A DNA stretch of 64,000 nt. It comes from Aliivibrio wodanis (GTDB taxonomy: Bacteria; Pseudomonadota; Gammaproteobacteria; Enterobacterales; Vibrionaceae). The position numbers and the translations under genes are program-made. The stretch covers positions 1-64,000 of the forward strand of contig LN554847.1 of assembly GCA_000953695.1 (NCBI GenBank), written 5' to 3'. The notes below the pieces were generated by a model, which saw only the letters and a list, made by a program, of their open reading frames with translations, was not told the origin of the DNA and did not search any database. Positions 27,692-36,322 of this stretch are shown here, piece after piece (within the stretch, counting starts at the first letter, position 1; each line of letters begins with the position of its first letter).

Positions 27692-29305
27692 TTGATACAA
27701 TCAAACAACATCACAATGCAATTTGGCGCAGAGCCTTTATTTGAAAACATTTCAGCAAAATTTGGCAACGGCAACCGTTATGGTTTGATCGGTGCGAATG
27801 GTTGCGGAAAATCAACGTTCATGAAGATTCTTAGTGGTGCATTAACTCCTAGTTCAGGCAACGTATCAATGACGCCAGGACAGAAGTTAGGCGTATTGAG
27901 TCAAGATCAGTTTGCGTTTGAAAAATACAACGTAGTTGATGTTGTTATCATGGGTGACAAAAAACTATGGGAAATCAAACAAGAGCGTGATCGTATCTAT
28001 TCACTACCAGAAATGAGTGAAGAAGATGGCATGAAAGTGGCTGAACTTGAAAGCGAATTCGCTGAAATGGATGGCTACAGTGCAGAAAGCCGTGCTGGTG
28101 ATATCCTAATTCAAGCTGGTATTGATGAATCACTTCATTTTGGTTTAATGCAGCAAGTTGCTCCTGGTTGGAAACTGCGTGTGTTACTAGCACAAGCACT
28201 GTTTGCAAACCCAGATATTTTGCTACTTGATGAACCAACCAACAACTTGGACATTAATACGATCAATTGGTTAGCAGAAGAGCTAAACAAGCGTAAATGT
28301 ACAATGATCATCATTTCGCACGACAGACACTTCTTAAATTCTGTATGTACCCACATGGCAGATATCGATTACGGTGAATTGCGTATTTACCCAGGTAACT
28401 ATGAGTACTTCTTAGAAGCATCAAGCCTGATCCGTGATCAACTATTAGCGGGCAACGCGAAAAAAGAAGCTGAGATTAGTGAGCTACAAGACTTCGTAAA
28501 CCGTTTTGGTGCTAACGCATCGAAAGCGAAACAAGCAAGTTCACGTGCAAAGAAAATGGACAAAATTTCACTGGATGAAGTGAAATCATCAAGTCGTATG
28601 AGCCCATCAATTAACTTTGGTGAAGGCAAAAAACTGCATCGCCAGGCACTAGAGCTTGAAAACCTAGGCCACGGCTTTGATGGTGAAGTTCTGTTTGAAG
28701 GCGGTAATTTATTACTAGAGGCTGGTACTCGTCTTGCTGTTATCGGTGAGAATGGTGTGGGTAAAACGACATTCTTACGTTGTTTAGTGAATGACCTAGA
28801 GCAAAACGAAGGTATTGTTAAGTGGTCTGAAAACGCAGCATTCGGTTACTGCCCACAAGATAGCACAGCCGATTTTGATAACGATCTAAGCATCTTTGAT
28901 TGGATTTCTCAGTGGCGTACAGTTAAGCATGATGACTTAATGGTTCGTGGTATTTTGGGCCGTCTACTATTTACTGCTGATGATACAAATAAGCAAGCTA
29001 AAAACTGTTCTGGTGGTGAGAAAAACCGTCTGCTATTTGGTAAGTTAATGATGCAAGATATCAATGTGCTTGTTATGGATGAACCAACGAACCACATGGA
29101 TATGGAAGCGATTGAAGCATTGAACGAAGCATTAAAAGTGTACACTGGCACATTAATCTTTGTAAGCCATGACCGTGAGTTTGTTTCTTCTCTAGCGACA
29201 CAAATTATTGATGTTAAAGATAAGAAAATAGTGAACTTCCAAGGTACTTATGAAGAGTACTTAGATCACCAGGTTAAAATGCTTCAGGTTAATATCGCTA
29301 AATAA
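27692..29305 (+). CDS. ybiT: ABC-F ATPase YbiT
   Basis: 537 residues. ABC-F proteins bind the ribosomal E site and rescue or tune translation; they are cytoplasmic and have no membrane domain. Two ATPase domains are seen: Walker [10 protein letters not shown] (about 34-42) and GENGVGKTT (about 351-359); signature GEKNRL in the second domain; Walker B ...[11 protein letters not shown] and [12 protein letters not shown]. The linker between (about 240-310) is charged. The start is TTG 27692 with AGGA nine bases upstream, and [12 protein letters not shown] aligns with the E. coli YbiT start. Confidence 0.95.
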   Translation: MIQSNNITMQFGAEPLFENISAKFGNGNRYGLIGANGCGKSTFMKILSGALTPSSGNVSMTPGQKLGVLSQDQFAFEKYNVVDVVIMGDKKLWEIKQERDRIYSLPEMSEEDGMKVAELESEFAEMDGYSAESRAGDILIQAGIDESLHFGLMQQVAPGWKLRVLLAQALFANPDILLLDEPTNNLDINTINWLAEELNKRKCTMIIISHDRHFLNSVCTHMADIDYGELRIYPGNYEYFLEASSLIRDQLLAGNAKKEAEISELQDFVNRFGANASKAKQASSRAKKMDKISLDEVKSSSRMSPSINFGEGKKLHRQALELENLGHGFDGEVLFEGGNLLLEAGTRLAVIGENGVGKTTFLRCLVNDLEQNEGIVKWSENAAFGYCPQDSTADFDNDLSIFDWISQWRTVKHDDLMVRGILGRLLFTADDTNKQAKNCSGGEKNRLLFGKLMMQDINVLVMDEPTNHMDMEAIEALNEALKVYTGTLIFVSHDREFVSSLATQIIDVKDKKIVNFQGTYEEYLDHQVKMLQVNIAK

Positions 29306-29343
29306 GCGTATTTCTAAGCAATAAAATAATAAGCATATTTAAA

Positions 29344-29376
29344 AACGCGAGACTGGTTATCAGCTCGCGTTTTTTG
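29344..29376 (+). terminator. Terminator of ybiT
   Basis: ACGCGAG (29345-29351) pairs with CTCGCGT (29364-29370), followed by T5. Confidence 0.85.
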
Positions 29377-29448
29377 ATCGAAGTCTATATGCTTTGTTCC
29401 ATTACGATTAATCTCTCTCACTTCTTATTTATTATTTGGAAATCATTT

Positions 29449-30087
29449 GTGTCAGTAATTAGCGCTAAAAAAACAGCCCCAGCAAATACCGTCGTTGTAC
29501 TCGATTTCGAAACTACAGGCTTATCACCAAACCAAGGCGATCGTGCCATAGAAATAGGTGCGGTGAAACTAGACAATGGCGTGATTGTTGATCGTTTTCA
29601 AAAATTAATGAACCCTAGTTTTAGAGTAAGTTCGTTTATCGCCAATTACACGGGTATTACTAATGAAATGTTGGTGAGTGCGGATGATTGCGCAACAGTG
29701 ATGCACGAATTTGCAGACTTTATCCAAGGTTGTAATTTAGTAGCTCATAATGCTTCGTTTGATCAACGTTTTTTAGATGCAGAACTTGACGCAATTCAGC
29801 GAGATTATGATGGAACATTTTCGTGTTCACTTTTGGTGTCTCGTCGTTTAACCCAAGACGCACCATCACATAAATTGGGCGAGTTGGTAGCGTATCACCA
29901 AATTGATAATGATGGCGTGTTTCACAGAGCATTAGCTGATGCAGAAGTAACTGCATCATTATGGCAAGTATTGTTAGATACACTTCAAAACGATTATAAG
30001 ATAACAAATCCTGATTTTTCATTAATGCAAAAAATTGCTAAAACGCCAAAAGCATCAGTGGATCAATTCTTGACAAAATACCGCTAA
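29449..30087 (+). CDS. DnaQ-like 3'-5' exonuclease
   Basis: 212 residues from GTG 29449, which has GGAAA eight bases upstream; the 25 hydrophobic residues of the longer frame (from 29374) are unlikely to be real. DEDDh exonuclease motifs are complete: ExoI VVLDFETTG (Asp, Glu), ExoII LVAHNASFDQRF (Asp) and ExoIII HRALADAEVT (His, Asp). It resembles DNA polymerase III epsilon or RNase T type enzymes, but lacks the polymerase-binding tail of a full DnaQ. Nucleic-acid substrate unknown. Confidence 0.88.
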   Translation: MSVISAKKTAPANTVVVLDFETTGLSPNQGDRAIEIGAVKLDNGVIVDRFQKLMNPSFRVSSFIANYTGITNEMLVSADDCATVMHEFADFIQGCNLVAHNASFDQRFLDAELDAIQRDYDGTFSCSLLVSRRLTQDAPSHKLGELVAYHQIDNDGVFHRALADAEVTASLWQVLLDTLQNDYKITNPDFSLMQKIAKTPKASVDQFLTKYR

Positions 30088-30105
30088 TTTACTGTTTCTG
30101 GGTCT

Positions 30106-30141
30106 AAAACACGCATACCTTGTTTGGGGATGTGTGTTTTT
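30106..30141. terminator. Bidirectional terminator
   Basis: AAAACACGCATACC pairs with GGGATGTGTGTTTT through some G-U pairs, with a T run, between convergent genes. It touches the stop codon of the Trp-rich protein gene. Confidence 0.6.
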
Positions 30142-30352
30142 ATTTCCAACCAGAAAGCCAGTTCTCTTGATTTTTTAATTCTTTCCAATCAATAGGTTGA
30201 GCTCTTTTTGTCATAATGGCTTCTATTAAGCAATGAGTCACTTCATTTTCTTCAAATTCAATTTCAGTGATTAAAAAATGTTTTTCTTTGTTTATTGGAT
30301 TAACGGCTGTCCATTTGCTACTTAAGAATTTTTTGGGGTTAATTTGATTCAT
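30140..30352 (-). CDS. TIGR02450-family Trp-rich small protein
   Basis: 70 residues beginning MNQINPKKFLSSKWTAVNP, the typical opening of the TIGR02450 group, then KEKHFLITEIEFEE and three more Trp in the last 20 residues (DWKELKNQENWLSGWK). Function unknown in all known members; cytoplasmic. Clear GGAG upstream of the ATG. Confidence 0.85.
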   Translation of the reverse strand: MNQINPKKFLSSKWTAVNPINKEKHFLITEIEFEENEVTHCLIEAIMTKRAQPIDWKELKNQENWLSGWK

Positions 30353-30500
30353 TATTTCTCCTTAAATAAAATTTTCTATTGGCTCAGAATCTTGTTTATA
30401 AAGCATAGATCAAATTGGATTATTTATTTCAATATGATTATGTGTAACCAAAAACACAGCATTAAGATGAGATAAATAAAGGCAGAGTGTAAGACTAAGG

Positions 30501-31036
30501 TTAACAGTCCTCAATTTGTATATTTACTTTAGGTCCAGTTGGAGTCGTTGATTCAGGGTTTTCATACCTAATCTGGCATTTAAATTGAACCCCTTTTTTA
30601 TCGTAATCAGAGGTAAAAAAACATAGATATGATTATTTCGTGTGGATTTATCGGTAAAGAATGGAGCTGAATCTCTATCTTTACGAGCAGTGTTTCTATC
30701 GACAGAATCAATATCCAGCCAAGCTTTTACTTGCTGATTAATTTTTACAAAGTTATCTCTACCACGAACAGAGGGGTAGCCATTATATAAAGGGACTTCG
30801 ATACCATTAATTATAATACTTTGATTACCAACGTCTTTGTTTTTAATTACAGCTTGGGAATGAACTAGCATTAATGCACTTTTCATTGCAGCTCCAACAC
30901 TTTGAAGGCTTTGATTTTTTGAATCAGTTTTCAAAGATAAGAACTTAGGGGCTGCGACAATAGAAAGAATAGCAAGCAGCACAATCGCGACAATGAGTTC
31001 AATTAGTGTAAATCCTTTACTTTTTGTTTGAATCAT
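30501..31036 (-). pseudogene. Type IV pilin-like (MshA/prepilin) gene with a -1 frameshift
   Basis: The upstream frame (start 31036) has the prepilin signature KGFTLIELIVAIVLLAILSIVAAPKF: leader of 7, cleavage before Phe, Glu5 of the mature protein. It ends after an abnormal tail at 30524. If one T is added to the run of seven T (plus-strand A at 30615-30621), the frame continues ...VFFTSDYDKKGVQFKCQIRYENP...IEDC to 30501, restoring the two cysteines of the pilin C-terminal disulphide. The site reads T TTT TTA in the zero frame, a classical -1 slippery heptamer. Either a sequencing or real indel, or recoding. Confidence 0.75.
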
Positions 31037-31169
31037 TATTATCCCATCCAGAGATTAAACGTATAATTAGAATTGCATACTATCACTGGTATGGGAATAC
31101 TAATTTAGAACTAATTCACTGCTGATGGTTTTTTATAGAGGGCTAACTTTTAATTATTACTGTCTCTTA

Positions 31170-31646
31170 TTACCTGCAGCTAGGCAGAATTGTTTCATAC
31201 ATTGTTCTAAACCCTTTAAGCGAAAGGGTAATTTTCTCTGTGCTGTTAGCATCACCAAGTAAAGTGACGGATAAAGAATTACCGTTAATAAATGCTTCCG
31301 ATTTTTTTAGTGGGATGGTTGCCCAATGAGTACGACCTTTTACCCATACATCCATTCCAAATGTTGATCCAGAATCTACAGAAGCTTTTGCTGAATATCC
31401 TCGTTCTTCATAAGAAAGTGATTTTAGAAAGAGTAGATTTACGCCCTCAGTAGTACAACGAAGAACGACTGTATTAACTGAATGATCACTACTTACATCA
31501 CTGACGCCTAAGATGATAGGTTCACCAGTCTCAATATCTTGTGATTGATAATGTTGCCAATCTTGATAGGTATGCATTAACTCTAATGCCGCATAGGATT
31601 GATAAGAGATCATGCATAAGGTCAATATTTGTAAAAATCGTTTCAT
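31170..31646 (-). CDS. Exported hypothetical protein (158 residues)
   Basis: A signal peptide (FLQILTLCMISYQSYA, cleavage near residue 19) gives a mature protein of about 140 residues rich in beta-strand patterns. The layout (TYQDWQHYQSQDIETGEP, then strands with one Cys in the middle and one at the end) faintly recalls VasI or IalB-type periplasmic proteins, but I would not name it. Ribosome binding site weak. Co-directional with the pilin gene and 84 bp downstream of the pqqL-like gene. Confidence 0.55.
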   Translation of the reverse strand: MKRFLQILTLCMISYQSYAALELMHTYQDWQHYQSQDIETGEPIILGVSDVSSDHSVNTVVLRCTTEGVNLLFLKSLSYEERGYSAKASVDSGSTFGMDVWVKGRTHWATIPLKKSEAFINGNSLSVTLLGDANSTEKITLSLKGFRTMYETILPSCR

Positions 31647-31729
31647 TGGATAAGTGGGCCTTTAAATCTAAATATATAAGTAGAAATTGTGATCAGGCAT
31701 TTTTCGAATACCTGATCACACGATAGAGA

Positions 31730-34510
31730 TTACTTTTTAGGAATCAATACCGCTTCAAACTGCTTAGCTTCGATTAAGAAATTTCGCATTATGGTGTCTA
31801 CTTTTTGTTTTGTTGCCTCATTATTTGCTCTTTTCTGGGCTTTAATGAGAGTAGGGCTTTCTGTAAGCATATAACTGTATTCAATCGCGTTTAACATGCC
31901 TAAATCAGAACGTAAATAACGGTCAATTTGGTCGCTGCGTTGTAATAGTTTATTTTGTAGGACTTGCTCATCAGCCCCTTTAGTGACGATGTCTTCTATT
32001 ACCTGATGGGTTAATGTAAGTAGCTCATCGACTCTGTCTGGAGCACAGGTAAATTGAATTCTACCTTCAGCTTGTCTGTTATCTGGGTTTTGCCAGAACC
32101 AACTTGTCACGCTATAAATACCAGAGGCTTGCTCTCTGAGTTTTAAACGTAATTGCTCTTGAACAAGCTCTCCAGATAATTCTAAATAATAGGCATTATC
32201 TGGTCTCCACTGCGATGGCTGCGTTAAATAAAGCTCGACCTCTGCACGAGGCTCTTTTGAATCACGCGCGGTATAACGCTGTTTTGGAGAGTGTGCTATT
32301 ACCTGATATGGCTGCCTCACTGCTTCTTCACGGCGTATTGAAGAAAGATAAGTCGCTGCCAGCTTTTCTATTTCTTTTGGAGATACATCACCGACCACAA
32401 AATACGTATAATCGGTTTTACTCGAGATATAGTGTTGGTAGATGGCACTTAGATCCTCAGAGGTAAGGTTTGCAACTTCAACGTTGTTTTCACTGTAAAC
32501 GGTTTCTACATCTGGGTAGCGTAAGGTTGATACTTTACGAACAAATCTATCGGCACTGTTAAGCTCATTACTGCGCTGAACTGTTTCAATTTGATACTGT
32601 TTTAATACCTTATCCGAGATTGGACTTGCTTGGAGTTTTAAATGAAATAGTTGAAACATCTTATCTAAGCTGTCTGTTTTTGCCCAACCAGAATAGCCTT
32701 GTTGATGTTCATCTAACATCGTCGACATGACTACAGGGTTGCCACGAAATATCGTTTGAATATCGGCTTGAGGTACGTCACCAACGCCTGTTTCATCTAC
32801 CAAACTAGTAGCGATTCTTAATGCATGGTAATCACTTTTTGGTACAGAACGTAACCCTCCTGAAGTCAGTGCTTTAAAGTGTACTTGTCCTGGATTATTG
32901 TCACTGTAGCGATAAATTAATTTGCTGCCATTACTTAGGCGGTATTCGGTTAAGTTATACTCGGCCCATTTTTTTTCTTGTTTAATGGTTCCTTTTTTTA
33001 CTGTAATTTTAGGTAAAACCGCTTGGTTATTATCAACTAGCCAACGTGGCTGAGTTTCTATCATTGTTTGTTGCCATATTTTTTCTAGTTGTGAAGCAGG
33101 CAGAACCGCTTTTTGTGTAGTGATTGGCTGCGTGGTAAGCAGTAACTTAGATTTTTGAGCAACAATAGTGCTAAGCACATTATTAACTTCAGCAAGGGTG
33201 ATCTCTGTAAGGAAGCGTTTATTTAATTGGTATTTATCATTATCACCAATTAATAATTGTTCACTTGCCGCTGAAACCATTAAATCACCAGCAAGATCAA
33301 TACTGTAAGTTGTTTGCTCTTTTATCGATTCGTTGATTTTATGTAAGCGTGATATCTCACCATTAACCTCTGCAGAACTAAAGCCGTATTGCGTTATTTG
33401 TGCAATAAAGGCGATCAGCTCTTGAGTTGCTTCAGCGTAATTCTCATCAAACAGTTGTAGAGAAAAGACTGATTGAGTGGTTTCTCTGCCTATATTTGAG
33501 CTGTAGAAATTAGCAGAATTAATGGCGGTTGATTCTTGTTGTTCCCATCGTTGTAAACGCACGTTTAATAAACGGGTAGCGACTTGCTTGGTTAAGTCTT
33601 GTTTATAACGAGCGTAACTGTTTTCTGACTGGTAATGAGAGAAAAAACTCAGCTCAACAGAAGGCGATGACATGCCTTCTTCTGATACTGTCGCACTGCG
33701 CCATTTGTTATTTAGAGGCACACTATAATCAATTGACTCTACTGGGGTTGTCGGTGTTTTCTTATCCCCCAATTTTTTTTCAATAAGCTGTTTTACTTCT
33801 TGAGTATTAATATCACCAACAATCACAATAGACATATTATCTGGGCGATACCATTTATTATAAAAATCAGCTACGCGATATTTAGATACGGTTTTTATGG
33901 TTTCAGCATCACCAATAGGATCACGGGTAACATAGCGGGATCCTGCCATTTCAATCGCACTTTTTTTATCGCCTAATCTAAGCATTGGCCCTAATCGAGC
34001 GCGCCATTCTTCTAAAACAATGCCACGTTCGGCGTCCAGATCGCCTTTTAACATCGTCACATTACTTGCCCAATCAGAAACAATATCCAGTGTTAGAGCG
34101 AGTGTTTTCGTGTCGTTATTAGGCAGGTTTAGGGTGTAAACGGTATTCTCAAAATCAGTAAAGGCATTAATATCAACCCCAAACTTCATACCTACTTTTT
34201 CAAGTTCAGTAATTACTTGGTTTTCAGGGTAGTTTTTTGTGCCATTGAACGCCATGTGCTCAACAATATGAGCAACACCACGCTGATCGTCGTCTTCATT
34301 CATTGAGCCTGCATTCACCACAAAGCGAATGTAAACGCGAGATTCTGGGCGTTGATTTTCTGCAATATAGTAGGTAAATCCATTATCAAGTACGCCAACA
34401 GACACTGCTGGATTAAAGCGTAATTGAGTAGACTCATTAGAAGACGACATTAGTTGGCAAGCACTGAGTAATAAGGCGCTGCCTAAAAGTAATATATTTT
34501 TTAGTATCAT
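31730..34510 (-). CDS. pqqL: M16 zinc protease, PqqL/FusC-like lipoprotein
   Basis: 926 residues from ATG 34510; the lipobox LLSAC (Cys18) puts it in an envelope membrane facing the periplasm. Two M16 repeats: the active first half has HIVEH (His81, Glu84, His85) and a downstream Glu in VLEEWRARLG; the second half lacks HxxEH, as expected. Length matches E. coli PqqL (931) and FusC, which in Pectobacterium cleaves imported ferredoxin to free iron. ATGA overlap (34507-34510) couples it to the ABC gene. E. coli PqqL is iron-regulated; here Fur-like sites precede the operon. Confidence 0.88.
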   Translation of the reverse strand: MILKNILLLGSALLLSACQLMSSSNESTQLRFNPAVSVGVLDNGFTYYIAENQRPESRVYIRFVVNAGSMNEDDDQRGVAHIVEHMAFNGTKNYPENQVITELEKVGMKFGVDINAFTDFENTVYTLNLPNNDTKTLALTLDIVSDWASNVTMLKGDLDAERGIVLEEWRARLGPMLRLGDKKSAIEMAGSRYVTRDPIGDAETIKTVSKYRVADFYNKWYRPDNMSIVIVGDINTQEVKQLIEKKLGDKKTPTTPVESIDYSVPLNNKWRSATVSEEGMSSPSVELSFFSHYQSENSYARYKQDLTKQVATRLLNVRLQRWEQQESTAINSANFYSSNIGRETTQSVFSLQLFDENYAEATQELIAFIAQITQYGFSSAEVNGEISRLHKINESIKEQTTYSIDLAGDLMVSAASEQLLIGDNDKYQLNKRFLTEITLAEVNNVLSTIVAQKSKLLLTTQPITTQKAVLPASQLEKIWQQTMIETQPRWLVDNNQAVLPKITVKKGTIKQEKKWAEYNLTEYRLSNGSKLIYRYSDNNPGQVHFKALTSGGLRSVPKSDYHALRIATSLVDETGVGDVPQADIQTIFRGNPVVMSTMLDEHQQGYSGWAKTDSLDKMFQLFHLKLQASPISDKVLKQYQIETVQRSNELNSADRFVRKVSTLRYPDVETVYSENNVEVANLTSEDLSAIYQHYISSKTDYTYFVVGDVSPKEIEKLAATYLSSIRREEAVRQPYQVIAHSPKQRYTARDSKEPRAEVELYLTQPSQWRPDNAYYLELSGELVQEQLRLKLREQASGIYSVTSWFWQNPDNRQAEGRIQFTCAPDRVDELLTLTHQVIEDIVTKGADEQVLQNKLLQRSDQIDRYLRSDLGMLNAIEYSYMLTESPTLIKAQKRANNEATKQKVDTIMRNFLIEAKQFEAVLIPKK

Positions 34511-36213
34511 GAGAATTTCAACGATTGAGTGTGAGGGCATAAAATCAGTTCTTGAGTTTCTTCTTTACCTTCTTCGCGGTGAGAAATTTCAACAACATGA
34601 GTGCTAGGCAGTGACGATGCCATTACTTGTTTTATTGAGTTGTAGCTTTCTGGATCAAGCGCTGATAATGCTTCGTCTAAAAATAGCCACGTTGGTTTTT
34701 CTATAAGCGCACGAGCTAACATTATCTTTTGAAGCTCTCCACCAGAGACGTTTTGTTGCCAATTGGCTTTTTCATCTAGTTGCGCTGTAAATTTACTGAT
34801 CCCTGCCTTTTCTAATGCCGTAATAAGCACACTGTCTGAGGTTGATTGATCATTGGTTGGGTAAAGTAAAATTTCACGCAATGTCGCATTAGGTAAGTAA
34901 GGGCGCTGAGGTACAAACATACAAATCGCATCATTTGGCATTGAGATTTGACCATTATGGTATGGCCATAAACCAGCCAAGGTTCGTAAGAAAGTACTTT
35001 TTCCTGAACCTGATGCACCCTTAATTGTGATTGCTTGTAAAATTTCACCGGTTTGTGCCGTTACTAATGGTTGCTGTGATGGAGAATAAATATCTAGGTT
35101 ACGCCAAGTAGGTTGCTCAGATTGTTGCAACGGAGAGTTGCTTGGTAGCGCTTCAAGTTGAGTATGAAAGGCAATTAATCGGTCAGTCACTGCGCGCCAA
35201 TCAGCGACAGATTCATAAGAATCGACAAACCAGCTAAAGGCTTCTTGAACTCGATAAAAACCCGTTGCTGTTTGCATCATATCGCCCAATTGCAAAGCGC
35301 CACTCATTAATCTCGGAGAGGCTACAAGGTAAGGGAAAATACGCGCTCCTTCGTTGTAACCACTGGTAAAGGCATTGTATTTTAGTTTCATGCCAGTGAG
35401 TTGCTGCCAGTTATCCCATACTTTACTAAATAAGTGGTGGGTACGTTTCTCTTCTGCGGATTCGCCACGCTGTAATGCGATAGATTCTGCGTGCTCACGA
35501 ACTCGCATTAAATGAAAACGAAAATCGGCTTCACTTTTTTCTTGTTCAAAGTTTAAGGGAACTAATCGTTTTGCAATTTTATGCGTTAACCAAGTGCCAA
35601 TGATGGAGTACACAATCGCCACCCACACCATATAGCCAGAAATTACCCACTCGCTGCCTGCCAATTCAAAAGTGACACTGCCTGATAAATTCCATAAGAT
35701 CACGATGAACGAAAATAAGCTAGTGACTGTCCTTAACAGACCTAATCCCATTGATAGGGTGTTGTCACAAAAATCTTTCACGTCTTGTGAGATACGTTGG
35801 TCAGGGTTATCACTTGTAGGGTAAGCCAGTTGATGACGGTAGAGGCGTTTATCGCCAAGCCATTGTTGTAAAAAAGCATGCGTTAACCAACGGCGCCATC
35901 GAATACGTAAGGTTCGCCTAAGGTATTCTTCTGCAAGATCGACAAGGGTGTATATGCCCATGATAAGCACAAACTGGCCTAACATTGACCAAAAATTATG
36001 CCATTCTTTATTTTGCATTAAGTTAAAGAAGTCACGGTTCCAATTACTGTAAAACACAGCAACTTCTACGATTAAATAATTAAGACCGACAACAAAGCCG
36101 AGTAAAAGCCAAGCAATCAGCTTTTCATCACTTTGCCAATAAGGTTTAGCAAGTGACCACACTTGAGAGAGAAAAGGTTTGTTCCGTAAGGTTAAATTAG
36201 CTTGATTAGACAT
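34507..36213 (-). CDS. yddA: SbmA/YddA-type ABC transporter (fused membrane and ATPase domains)
   Basis: 568 residues. The first ~330 form an SbmA/BacA-like membrane domain with about six helices; the C-terminal ATPase has Walker A GASGSGKS (399-406), signature SGGE (490-493) and Walker B LFLDEALSALD (about 508-518). E. coli YddA and Pectobacterium FusD are the same type and sit with an M16 protease and a TonB receptor. In the Fus model FusD exports the degraded ferredoxin peptides or takes them up; direction is unproven. It is 110 bp after the receptor gene and coupled to pqqL by ATGA. Confidence 0.9.
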   Translation of the reverse strand: MSNQANLTLRNKPFLSQVWSLAKPYWQSDEKLIAWLLLGFVVGLNYLIVEVAVFYSNWNRDFFNLMQNKEWHNFWSMLGQFVLIMGIYTLVDLAEEYLRRTLRIRWRRWLTHAFLQQWLGDKRLYRHQLAYPTSDNPDQRISQDVKDFCDNTLSMGLGLLRTVTSLFSFIVILWNLSGSVTFELAGSEWVISGYMVWVAIVYSIIGTWLTHKIAKRLVPLNFEQEKSEADFRFHLMRVREHAESIALQRGESAEEKRTHHLFSKVWDNWQQLTGMKLKYNAFTSGYNEGARIFPYLVASPRLMSGALQLGDMMQTATGFYRVQEAFSWFVDSYESVADWRAVTDRLIAFHTQLEALPSNSPLQQSEQPTWRNLDIYSPSQQPLVTAQTGEILQAITIKGASGSGKSTFLRTLAGLWPYHNGQISMPNDAICMFVPQRPYLPNATLREILLYPTNDQSTSDSVLITALEKAGISKFTAQLDEKANWQQNVSGGELQKIMLARALIEKPTWLFLDEALSALDPESYNSIKQVMASSLPSTHVVEISHREEGKEETQELILCPHTQSLKFS

Positions 36214-36322
36214 AGATCACCAAAGACAACAAGGCAACCAGTAACGAATGAAAGTCACTGGTTGATATTGTTGTTTGTTATTAAAAAATTAGTAATTAAA
36301 AGAAATAATAGAGAGAAGAAAT

